Below are positions 44,869-51,754 of a DNA stretch of 64,000 bases, in pieces. Every line of letters begins with the position of its first letter. The first letter of the stretch is position 1. Location: the NCBI RefSeq assembly GCF_002270415.1, contig NZ_NNRI01000022.1, forward strand, positions 372,001-436,000. The letters are read 5' to 3'. The notes under the pieces were generated by a model. It worked only from the letters and a program-made list of their open reading frames with translations. It did not search any database and was not told where the DNA came from. The translations under genes and the position numbers were made by a program. This stretch comes from Mesorhizobium sophorae (GTDB lineage: Bacteria; Pseudomonadota; Alphaproteobacteria; Rhizobiales; Rhizobiaceae).

Positions 44869-45762
44869 ATGGCATCCGTTCCCTTCGATCAACTGGACGG
44901 CTTCATCTGGATGAATGGCGCGTTCGTCCAATGGGGTGACGCCAAGATCCACGTCCTGACCCATGGCCTGCACTACGCCAGCGCCGTGTTCGAAGGCGAG
45001 CGCGCCTATGGCGGCGAGATCTTCAAGCTCAACGAACACACCGAGCGCCTGCATGAATCGGCGCGCCTGCTCGGCTTCAAGATTCCCTATTCGGTGGCCG
45101 AGCTCAACGACGCTTCCACCACGCTTTTGAAGAAGCAAGGTTTCCAGGACGCCTATGTCCGGCCGATCGCCTGGCGCGGCAGTGAACAGATGGGCGTTTC
45201 AGCGCAGAACAACCGCATCAACTGCGCCATCGCCATCTGGCAGTGGCCGAGCTATTTCGATCCGGCGCAGAAGCTGAAAGGCATCCGCCTCGACGTGGCG
45301 GAATGGCGCCGGCCCGACCCGCGCACGGCGCCGTCCAAGTCGAAGGCCGCCGGCCTCTACATGATCTGCACCATGTCCAAGCACGCCGCCGAGGCCAAGG
45401 GCTACGCCGATGCCATGATGCTCGACTGGCGTGGCCAGGTCGCGGAAGCGACCGGCGCCAACATCTTCTTCGTCAAGGACGGCAAGATCCACACGCCCAA
45501 GCCCGACTGCTTCCTCGACGGCATCACCCGCCGCACGGTCATCGGACTGGCCAAGGATCGCGGTCTGGAAGTGATCGAACGCGCCATCATGCCGGAAGAA
45601 CTGGAAGGCTTCGAGCAATGCTTCCTGACCGGGACGGCAGCGGAAGTAACGCCGGTTTCGGAGATCGGACCTTACCGATTCGAGGTCGGTGAAATCGCCA
45701 AGAACCTTATGAATGACTATTCTGCAGCGGTTCAGCCCAAGCACGCGATCGCAGCAGAATAA
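44869..45762 (+). CDS. ilvE: branched-chain amino acid aminotransferase
   Basis: 297 residues with GGGAGGTTACC ahead of the ATG. A fold-type IV PLP enzyme that makes Val, Leu and Ile from their keto acids. The N-terminal half has DGFIWMNGAFVQW and HGLHYASAVFEGERAY; the PLP Lys lies in SKSKAAGLYMICT-MSKHAA region, and EATGANIFFVKDGKIHTP and LTGTAAEVTPV follow. Divergent from the MarR operon. Confidence 0.95.
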   Translation: MASVPFDQLDGFIWMNGAFVQWGDAKIHVLTHGLHYASAVFEGERAYGGEIFKLNEHTERLHESARLLGFKIPYSVAELNDASTTLLKKQGFQDAYVRPIAWRGSEQMGVSAQNNRINCAIAIWQWPSYFDPAQKLKGIRLDVAEWRRPDPRTAPSKSKAAGLYMICTMSKHAAEAKGYADAMMLDWRGQVAEATGANIFFVKDGKIHTPKPDCFLDGITRRTVIGLAKDRGLEVIERAIMPEELEGFEQCFLTGTAAEVTPVSEIGPYRFEVGEIAKNLMNDYSAAVQPKHAIAAE

Positions 45763-45788
45763 CGAAAGTCACAGCTTTTCGAGCAAGC

Positions 45789-45815
45789 AGGGGCGGTTTT
45801 GAGGCCGCCCCTTTT
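45789..45815 (+). terminator. ilvE terminator
   Basis: GGGGCGG-TTTTGAGG-CCGCCCC followed by TTTTATTT, 27 bases past the ilvE stop. Confidence 0.9.
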
Positions 45816-45907
45816 ATTTAAGCGTTTGTGCATTTGACTTTCGTCCAATTCGGCGTCTCATGATGGTGTCGGCCCGGAAGGCTGGCAGCTATGGAGGGAC
45901 TAATCAT

Positions 45908-46225
45908 ATGGACATGAACACGCTTCTTCCGATCATTGTACAGGTGATTACGGGTATCATCGGTGGTCAGGCGGTCGGTGCGGCGCTCAAGACGGCGGCG
46001 TTGGGTCAGCTTCCCAAAATCCTGGGCGGAGCCATTGGCGGCGTCGGCGGTGCGGCGATCCTCGGCAGCCTGCTTGGTGGCGGCGCGGTCGATCCGGCGG
46101 CCGCGGCAGCAGCAACGAGCGGTCTCGGCAGCGCGCTGAACCTCAACAACATCGTCGGCGGTGCCGGCGGCGGCGCGATCCTGACAGGCATTCTCGGCGC
46201 AGTCATGGGTGCCATGAAGAAGTAA
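45908..46225 (+). CDS. small Gly/Ala-rich membrane-type protein
   Basis: 105 residues from ATG 45908 with GGAGG nine bases upstream. The sequence is hydrophobic and glycine-rich (LPIIVQVITGIIGGQAVGAAL, LGGAIGGVGGAAILGSLLGGG, GGAGGGAILTGILGAVMG) with few charges. It could be a small membrane protein or a self-assembling envelope protein. No family is recognised. It has its own terminator. Confidence 0.65.
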   Translation: MDMNTLLPIIVQVITGIIGGQAVGAALKTAALGQLPKILGGAIGGVGGAAILGSLLGGGAVDPAAAAAATSGLGSALNLNNIVGGAGGGAILTGILGAVMGAMKK

Positions 46226-46249
46226 GCTATTCGGTCTAGGCGTTCTAAG

Positions 46250-46275
46250 TGGGCGGCTTCGGCCGCCCATTTTCG
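46250..46275 (+). terminator. terminator after the Gly/Ala-rich gene
   Basis: TGGGCGGC-TTCG-GCCGCCCA followed by TTTTCGTTTT. Confidence 0.85.
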
Positions 46276-46364
46276 TTTTCGGAGCGACTGACCGTTCGTC
46301 TGTCGAGGGGTGGACGCCCTTCGCCCGCGCCGTTACATCACGCTGGAACAGCGAAAGGACGATC

Positions 46365-47003
46365 ATGGGTCAGCTCAATGCCGGCATCGTGCCGGTCACA
46401 CCGTTCCAGCAGAATTGCACCATCCTGTTCGACATGGACGACAAGCAGGGTGTCGTCGTCGATCCGGGCGGCGACATCGACAAGGTGCTGGCGGTGCTGA
46501 AGGACAACGCGATATCAGCCGGGGCGATCTGGATAACGCATGGCCATATCGACCATGCCGGCGGCGCCATGGAGTTGAAGGAGGCGCTCGGCGTCGAGAT
46601 CATCGGCCCGCATGAGGCCGACAAGCCATTGCTCGACAATCTGGAAAACCAGGGCAGGCGGTACGGTATCGCCGGCGCGCGCAACTGCGTGCCCGACCGG
46701 TTCCTGACCGAAGGCGAGACCGTGTCGTTCGGCTCGCATGTGTTCGAGGTGTTGCATTGTCCCGGCCACGCGCCCGGCCATGTCGTCTACTACAACCGCG
46801 CGGCCAAGTTCGCCCATGTCGGCGATGTGCTGTTTCGGGGCTCGGTCGGCCGCACCGACCTGCCGGGCGGCGACCACGCGGCGCTGATCGCCTCGATCAA
46901 GGACAAGCTCCTGCCGCTCGGCGACGACATCGGCTTCATCTGCGGCCATGGTCCCGGCGGACGCTTCGGCGAGGAGCGGCGGACCAACCCTTTTCTGACT
47001 TAA
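46365..47003 (+). CDS. metallo-beta-lactamase-fold hydrolase (glyoxalase II-like)
   Basis: 212 residues with GAAAGGA upstream. Zinc ligands are in THGHIDHAGG, the His of HCPGHAPGHVVY and the Asp of HVGDVLFRGSVGRTDLPGG, with a last His in CGHGPGGRFGEERRTNPF. This is the YcbL/GloB2-type group of small thioesterases. It may hydrolyse S-lactoylglutathione or another thioester. Distinct from true class B beta-lactamases. Confidence 0.9.
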   Translation: MGQLNAGIVPVTPFQQNCTILFDMDDKQGVVVDPGGDIDKVLAVLKDNAISAGAIWITHGHIDHAGGAMELKEALGVEIIGPHEADKPLLDNLENQGRRYGIAGARNCVPDRFLTEGETVSFGSHVFEVLHCPGHAPGHVVYYNRAAKFAHVGDVLFRGSVGRTDLPGGDHAALIASIKDKLLPLGDDIGFICGHGPGGRFGEERRTNPFLT

Positions 47004-47120
47004 GAGCGCCTGTGTTGCAGCCAATGCCTCTCCCCGTACTTCGCTGAAAAGGTGCCGGCAGGCTGATGAGGGGCGGCGCCGATCTCAAGAGAAATCCGGG
47101 ACGGTCAAGCCCAACAACAA

Positions 47121-47152
47121 AAAGCGCTGGCCTCGCGGTCAGCGCTTTTGTT
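47121..47152. terminator. bidirectional terminator between convergent genes
   Basis: AAAAAGCGCTGGCC-TCGC-GGTCAGCGCTTTTGTTT: an imperfect 10-base stem with a T-run on both strands. It serves the hydrolase gene from the left and the BA14K gene from the right. Confidence 0.85.
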
Positions 47153-47174
47153 TGGGGCAGGGAAGCCCTTGGTC

Positions 47175-47603
47175 TTAGTTCGCCGTGCAGAAATGCTGTT
47201 CGCCGTCATTGCCGGTGAACGTGCCGGTGCGGGCATTGAAGGTACGGTAGCGGTCCGAGCAATAGTCGTACCAGTCACGCGTCCAGGGCTGAGCGTAGCC
47301 TTCATTGTAGACGACCCTCGGTTCTGCATAGTAGCGGCGCACCGGTGCCGGGCGGACCACGACGTCACGCTCGTAGTAACCGTCATCGTAGTAGCGGTCA
47401 GCATAGGGCGGGGGCCCGTCATTGGCCAACGCACCACCGATCAGCGCGCCGGCCGCGAGTCCGAGGACGCCGGCGGCGATTGCATCGCCGTCGCCGTGAT
47501 GGCCGTGATGGCGCCAGTCATCCGCGTAGGCAGCGGGCAAGGTCGCGAGCGTGGTGGCGACCACGGCAACGGACAGGACAGCGGTCTTGAAAATTCGATT
47601 CAT
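47175..47603 (-). CDS. BA14K-family protein
   Basis: 142 residues. Signal peptide (KTAVLSVAVVATTLATLPAAYA), then a His-rich stretch WRHHGHHGDGD, a glycine-rich helix AAGVLGLAAGALIGGALA, and a Tyr-rich region. The C-terminal WTRDWYDYCSDRYRTFNARTGTFTGNDGEQHFC is the BA14K signature. In Brucella, BA14K is an immunoreactive lectin-like protein. Likely periplasmic or surface-bound here. Confidence 0.88.
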   Translation of the reverse strand: MNRIFKTAVLSVAVVATTLATLPAAYADDWRHHGHHGDGDAIAAGVLGLAAGALIGGALANDGPPPYADRYYDDGYYERDVVVRPAPVRRYYAEPRVVYNEGYAQPWTRDWYDYCSDRYRTFNARTGTFTGNDGEQHFCTAN

Positions 47604-47792
47604 GTCGGTCTCCTTCGTGCCGGCCCGCGCAAGTTTCGGGGGATGCGGTCCGGCTTTACCAAAGACTAATATACGACCATGGCTGAACGGGGGCTGAACG
47701 GATTTCGACGCACAATATCCAAAACAGGCGTCAAAGACCCCTGCAGGGAACGGGGGCTATTCAGCCGGAGCCGTCGCCGGTCTGGAGCCGGT

Positions 47793-48005
47793 TCAGCCAA
47801 CCGATAGGTTGACGGCCTTCGGGCCCTTGCCACGCTTGTCCGGTTCCGTGTCGAAGGACACTTTCTGGCCATCCTCAAGACCAGGAAGGCCCGACGCCTG
47901 CACGGCTGAAATATGGACAAAAACATCCTTCGCGCCATCATCGGGCGTGATGAAGCCGAAGCCTTTGGCATGGTTGAAGAATTTGACGGTGCCGGTCTGC
48001 GGCAT
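47793..48005 (-). CDS. cold shock protein (first of three)
   Basis: 70 residues. RNP1 KGFGFITP and RNP2 VFVHIS are intact within the single OB fold; start MPQTGTVKFFNHAKG at 48005 with GGGAGCTTCC-side ribosome site GGAGCTTCCC on the minus strand. Binds single-stranded RNA or DNA, easing translation at low temperature or stress. It is 72 % or so similar by eye to the next copy at 48359. Confidence 0.93.
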   Translation of the reverse strand: MPQTGTVKFFNHAKGFGFITPDDGAKDVFVHISAVQASGLPGLEDGQKVSFDTEPDKRGKGPKAVNLSVG

Positions 48006-48119
48006 GGGAAGCTCCTTTGGTCCCATAAAGTCCAGTCTCGGGCCGGCAAATGCCCGAGTGGAAATTTGTCCTTTATTTTAGCGCCATCGGCAAGAGAAAG
48101 TTTTTGGGGCTGCTAAAGT

Positions 48120-48229
48120 GCGTCGCGTTTGAAGGGATTCAGAGGGATTCAGACGACGCCCGTTTTAAGTCTTTGTTTTTATGCATGTCGTTGTCTCAAA
48201 GCCAGTGCGCACTTTTGAGCGACATGCAT
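48120..48229. repeat. rhizobial intergenic mosaic element between csp genes
   Basis: Two palindromes: GCGTCG...CGACGC (48120-48159), with a GGGATTCAGA direct duplication inside, and ATGCATGTCG...CGACATGCAT (48181-48229) with the TCTCAAA/TTTTGAG inner stem. The string between contains TTTAAGTCTTTGTTTTTATGC. I recall this type as a frequent element between genes in Mesorhizobium, from memory only. Confidence 0.7.
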
Positions 48230-48250
48230 TGGCAGAACTCGCGGCACGAA

Positions 48251-48279
48251 AAAGGCGCGACGAAAACCGCCGCGCCTTT
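48251..48279 (-). terminator. terminator of the second cold shock gene
   Basis: AAAGGCGCG and CGCGCCTTT form a 9-base stem about 80 bases past the stop of the gene at 48359; on the minus strand TTTTT follows. Confidence 0.8.
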
Positions 48280-48358
48280 CAAATTCAAATCCCTCTCCAA
48301 GCCAGGTCCAGGCATTGGAGCCTCTGTCATGCGTCAGAGACGCACGGCGCCCGATGGC

Positions 48359-48571
48359 TCAGGCAGCGCGGAGGTTTACCGCCTTGGGGCCCTTGCCCAT
48401 GCGATCCGGCTCGACGTCGAAGGTGACCTTCTGGCCGTCGACGAGCGTGCGCAGGCCGGAGGCCTCGATCGCGGAAATATGGACGAACACATCCTTGGCG
48501 CCGCCATCGGGCGTGATGAAACCGAAGCCTTTGGTCGCGTTGAAGAATTTAACGGTGCCGGTCTGGGCCAT
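48359..48571 (-). CDS. cold shock protein (second of three)
   Basis: 70 residues starting MAQTGTVKFFNATKGFGFITP. RNP1 KGFGFITP and RNP2 VFVHIS are intact, and the end GKGPKAVNL matches the first copy, so these two are close paralogues. Minus strand GGAGTTTCC precedes the ATG. It has a separate terminator and its own leader, so the copies can be regulated separately. Confidence 0.93.
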   Translation of the reverse strand: MAQTGTVKFFNATKGFGFITPDGGAKDVFVHISAIEASGLRTLVDGQKVTFDVEPDRMGKGPKAVNLRAA

Positions 48572-49078
48572 TGGGGAAACTCCTTCACCCGTTCAGTCTG
48601 GTGGTCCTGCCCGCCGCCTGGCGCAATGGGCAAGTCCCGGTGGTTGCTTCGGCAGTCATGCATTGGCGCATGGTCAAACCCCCCGCCGAAAACGGGGCCG
48701 TCAGAGATTCACAGTATCGGGGAAAGGTCGTCCAAAACGTTCCGCTCTCCGGGTCGCAAATGCCCGAACACGGAATTTATCGCACGGAAACGTGAAGGTT
48801 GCAAGATAGCGCCGCGGGCCACCACAATGGGCGCATCCCGACGCATGGATCGACAGACCTGAGCATCGATGCGGCCCGACATAGGCTTGGTTGCCGGCCG
48901 GGTCATCGGCCCAGAGCGCAGCCACGAATGGGCCAGATGTCGTGGCCGCCAGCGGGACGGGGCTGATGGGTGCCATGGCTCCGCGCATCGTTTCCGGCGG
49001 GAGGCTGCAAACGGGTTGCATTTGGCAATGGAATGGCAAGGATCGTCTTCCCGGGACGGGATTGAGGGAGAGATCAAC
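48572..49078. other. intergenic region between csp and Kazal genes
   Basis: 507 bases. The first part must carry the promoter and long 5' leader of the cold shock gene on the minus strand. GAGGGAG at about 49064 is the ribosome site of the Kazal gene. No hairpin with a T-run, repeat family or convincing ORF was recognised. Confidence 0.45.
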
Positions 49079-49498
49079 ATGAAGTTTCCGGCGACAGTCT
49101 TTTCGCGGCAAGGTTTTGCCATCCTGTTCCTGTCGGCAATTCTTGCCGCCTGCACCGTCGTCGTCGATGAGGGACCAGGGCCGCGTCCGCGTCCGCCACG
49201 GCCCGAACCGCAGTATTGCAGCAGGCAGTACGAGCCGGTCTGCGCCCGGCGCGGCGGCGACCGGCAGACCTTTGCCAATGCGTGCCTTGCCGACCGGGCC
49301 GGCTACCGCATCCTGCGCGACGGTCCGTGCCGCGACGGTAGCGGTGGCGGTGGCGGCGGCGGTGGCGAAGAGCAGACGTTCTGCACCCGCGAATATGCTC
49401 CCGTGTGCGCGCGCCGGCATGGCGAACTGCGCACCTTCCCCAATGCCTGCGAAGCCCGCGCCGCGGACTATCGCGTCATCGACGGCGGACCGTGCTGA
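49079..49498 (+). CDS. lipoprotein with two Kazal-type inhibitor domains
   Basis: 139 residues from ATG 49079 with GAGGGAG upstream. Lipobox LAAC at the end of AILFLSAILAAC. After a Pro/Arg-rich linker come two Kazal-like modules: CSRQYEPVCARRGGDRQTFANAC...GPC and CTREYAPVCARRHGELRTFPNAC...GPC, joined by a Gly-rich linker. Each has the short bacterial six-to-four Cys pattern. It may inhibit serine proteases in the envelope or outside the cell. It needs Lgt (37.8 kb) for lipidation. Confidence 0.88.
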   Translation: MKFPATVFSRQGFAILFLSAILAACTVVVDEGPGPRPRPPRPEPQYCSRQYEPVCARRGGDRQTFANACLADRAGYRILRDGPCRDGSGGGGGGGGEEQTFCTREYAPVCARRHGELRTFPNACEARAADYRVIDGGPC

Positions 49499-49560
49499 AG
49501 GGAACTGGGTGTGTTTTGCTTTTTCCCACAAAGGGAAGAAGGGAAAGCTGATGCGTTCGC

Positions 49561-49785
49561 TCACACCTCCGCCGGATACGCACCGTCGGCCGGGCCAGCG
49601 TACAGCTCGCTGCCGTCCTCGTCGGAAATGCGTAGGCGATCGGGGATTTGCGGCATGGCCAGCGTGTGGAATAGCGCGGTTGCGCCCTGGAGGGCGGCGC
49701 GCAGGTTCGGCGCTTCCAGCGATACCTTGTCGAGCGTGGCTTCGTCGGCGTCGCGTGACCGGTAGAACTCGATGACGAAGTTCAA
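49561..49785 (-). CDS. hypothetical protein, 74 aa
   Basis: TTG start at 49785 with GGAGG at good distance. The longer frame to 49866 enters non-coding sequence. The sequence (NFVIEFYRSRDADEATLDKVSLEAPNLRAALQGATALFHTLAMPQ, IPDRLRISDEDGSELYAGPAD) is well balanced and reads as a small soluble alpha/beta protein. No named family. Similar small proteins exist in rhizobia from memory. Confidence 0.6.
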   Translation of the reverse strand: MNFVIEFYRSRDADEATLDKVSLEAPNLRAALQGATALFHTLAMPQIPDRLRISDEDGSELYAGPADGAYPAEV

Positions 49786-49884
49786 GCGCGCCTCCGTGTG
49801 CGGGGTGTTGCGCAAACGTGTCGTGTCAGTCCGTCGCCTCACAAAGTGGGCGACGGGGGGACGCACGAGGCGCCCCTGGGCTGG

Positions 49885-50022
49885 TCAGCCCTTCGACTTC
49901 GGCTTCAGGCTACTCTCGGCCTGCTTGACCGACGAGCCGAACGGGGAGGCTGGCTTGGCCACGACCTTGTCCTTCTTCGGCTTGCGCGTTTCGCGATTGC
50001 TTCGCTGTTGACCTTTGGACAT
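49885..50022 (-). CDS. very small basic protein, 45 aa
   Basis: ATG at 50022 with AGGAGCACG upstream. The product starts MSKGQQRSNRETRKPKKDKV and is Lys/Arg/Ser-rich, with no hydrophobic segment. It is below usual gene-finder limits. The first of a leftward set of small genes, and possibly a nucleic-acid-binding or stress protein. Confidence 0.6.
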   Translation of the reverse strand: MSKGQQRSNRETRKPKKDKVVAKPASPFGSSVKQAESSLKPKSKG

Positions 50023-50063
50023 GTCGTGCTCCTGTTGTGTGTTGGCGTGGCTTTGCTGGGCGC

Positions 50064-50348
50064 TCAGACGACCGGATTGTCAGTGACAACCGGGTTGTCA
50101 GTAACGACCGGGTTGTCGGCCGGTTCGAGATTGTCTTCCGTGGTGACCCGCTCATGGGTCTCCTGCTCGCTGCGGATGCGGTATTGCGGCGAGCCGTCCT
50201 TGACCGGAAGCCTGCTCTTGATCTGGAACAGTTCCGCGGTTTTCTGGACGAGGCCGGTGCGGCTCTTCATGCGGACAGTCTGACCGATCGCAAACTGGTG
50301 CGAGGGCGTGTCGGTGCGCGGGCGCGCATTCTGCTGGAAACGGATCAT
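50064..50348 (-). CDS. hypothetical protein, 94 aa, with repeated tail
   Basis: ATG at 50348 with GGAG upstream, overlapping the stop of the next gene by four bases (ATGA). N-terminal IRFQQNARPRTDTPSHQFAIGQTVRMKSRTG and QIKSRLPVKDGSPQYRIRSEQETHERV look like a small SH3-like beta barrel. The C-terminus is a near-perfect repeat of the unit DNPVVT three times, encoded by GGATTGTCAGTGACAACC-type repeats. Confidence 0.7.
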   Translation of the reverse strand: MIRFQQNARPRTDTPSHQFAIGQTVRMKSRTGLVQKTAELFQIKSRLPVKDGSPQYRIRSEQETHERVTTEDNLEPADNPVVTDNPVVTDNPVV

Positions 50349-50614
50349 GCTGCATTCTCCCTGTCGCGCTTCAGCGCTGTTTCGAGTTCGAGGTAATCGA
50401 TGGCGACAAGCTGGCTGGTGGTCGGATTTTTCACTGCCCTTGCCGGCAGATGGATGAAGGTGGCGACGCGTCGCCAGGCAAGCCGCGACATGCCCTCGAT
50501 CACCTCTTCGTCGTGATCGATGTCGTAGTCGCCGGCCGGCAGTTGTCCTTCCAGTCCGCCGAGCACGAAGGGTGCCGCGAAATGGGCGATGGAGTGGGTG
50601 GTACGATCGGTCAT
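50345..50614 (-). CDS. hypothetical protein, 89 aa
   Basis: ATG at 50614. Reads MTDRTTHSIAHFAAPFVLGGLEGQLPAGDYDIDHDEEVIEG and AWRRVATFIHLPARA, a small alpha/beta protein found in rhizobia as an uncharacterised family. It is the upstream partner of the 94-residue gene, coupled by ATGA. Confidence 0.7.
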   Translation of the reverse strand: MTDRTTHSIAHFAAPFVLGGLEGQLPAGDYDIDHDEEVIEGMSRLAWRRVATFIHLPARAVKNPTTSQLVAIDYLELETALKRDRENAA

Positions 50615-50655
50615 TGTCGTGCCTTGATGCTTCCACAACGGCCCTGAAAAGCAAA

Positions 50656-50678
50656 AAAGCGGGGACGAGCCCCGCTTT
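50656..50678 (-). terminator. terminator of the third cold shock gene
   Basis: AAAGCGGGG-ACGAG-CCCCGCTTT; on the minus strand TTTTTTGC follows. Confidence 0.85.
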
Positions 50679-50762
50679 CCTATTTCCGGCAATCGCTGGA
50701 AATAAGCCGCTTTCGAGAGCTGCCAGTACATCCGTGGTCAGCGTTCATCGAATTCGGCCGGA

Positions 50763-50969
50763 TCAGATCAGTTGCAAATTGGCGGCCGATTCGCGGCCCT
50801 TGGTGTCACGCTCCAACTCGAACTGCAGCTTCTGGCCTTCGGCGAGGCCAGGAAAGCCGGCGCGCTCCAGCGCGCTGACATGGACGAAAACGTCCTTGCC
50901 GCCATCGGTCGGCTGAATGAAGCCGAAGCCCTTCTGGCCATTGTAGAACTTTACGGTCCCGGTGTTCAT
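50763..50969 (-). CDS. cold shock protein (third of three)
   Basis: 68 residues: MNTGTVKFYNGQKGFGFIQP with RNP1 KGFGFIQP and RNP2 VFVHVS. It differs from the other two at the C-terminal half (LQFELERDTKGRESAANLQ), so it is a separate paralogue. AT-richer sequence with low coding potential lies upstream as a long leader, as is usual for cold shock genes. Confidence 0.93.
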   Translation of the reverse strand: MNTGTVKFYNGQKGFGFIQPTDGGKDVFVHVSALERAGFPGLAEGQKLQFELERDTKGRESAANLQLI

Positions 50970-51285
50970 GTGGGTCTTTCGAGGGGTGAGATGAGGTCGC
51001 GAAACGCGGCCAGTATCGGTGATTTGGAATGAGATTGGCGGGTCGAGAACCTCTGACGCCGCGAGGTGCCAATTCTACCCAAAGCGATCCTGTACATATA
51101 GGCCTTTGCCGCAATTTAATCAAGGCGATTTAAAATAAAAATCGGGCTTCGCTCGAAAAATTGCTTTCTGTAACTTTCAGGAAAACGATGACACAAGCCC
51201 ATAGATATCAAAAATTATTTGAAGTCTGGCGGGAACATTTCTCCCGGTATTTTTGTTTTATTTACGTATGAAAGGACGAGATTTC
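50970..51285. other. AT-rich intergenic region
   Basis: 316 bases. The part near 51110-51260 is clearly AT-rich (AAATAAAAATCGG, ATTATTTGAAG), and serves as promoter DNA for the third csp leftward and the small gene rightward. No repeat or terminator seen. Confidence 0.5.
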
Positions 51286-51477
51286 ATGATTAACGAAACA
51301 ACATCGGCAGGAGCTACAGTCGCGATCGGCCCATTGGCTAAACAAGCGACGGCAACGCCCATCCTGTCGCCGCGGCTGACCGTCAGGAGTGACGAAGCGG
51401 CAAAGCGAAGGGTCGCCGATACCGACGGAACGCTCCGGCGTGCCAGGCAAGTCGCGGAGGCCAACCGGCTGATTTGA
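51286..51477 (+). CDS. small hypothetical protein, 63 aa
   Basis: ATG at 51286 with AAAGGACGAG upstream; ATG 51268 is an alternative. The product reads MINETTSAGATVAIGPLAKQ and ends DGTLRRARQVAEANRLI. No domain recognised. The placement between an AT-rich promoter region and the TPR gene and the good ribosome site are the support. Confidence 0.4.
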   Translation: MINETTSAGATVAIGPLAKQATATPILSPRLTVRSDEAAKRRVADTDGTLRRARQVAEANRLI

Positions 51478-51754
51478 TCGCTTCTGCGCTGACGGATACC
51501 AAGCGAGCCTTGAACCTGAAGCGCCGATGGCCTAGATCGGTTCATCGTTTCACTGAAACGCCGAACCGCTCTATCTCCTTATTTGGCGCAATTCCGGACG
51601 GAAGACCGTTTCACACCTTTCCAGGAATTGCTGTAGATCGCGGCCGGCGGAAAAACACGGCAGGTTTCCCATTAACAGAGATCAGAGAAGAGCGGCGGGC
51701 GCGGGAGCCAGATCTGGCGCTGGAGGACAGCCACCGCTGGGGCTGGACCAGTAT

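Noticed and set aside
46365..47003. Antibiotic-resistance metallo-beta-lactamase
   Set aside because: Sequence fits the cytoplasmic glyoxalase II-like group; no signal peptide.
48869..49078. N-terminal extension of the Kazal lipoprotein
   Set aside because: It would place 70 residues before a perfect lipoprotein signal peptide, and the ribosome site is next to 49079.
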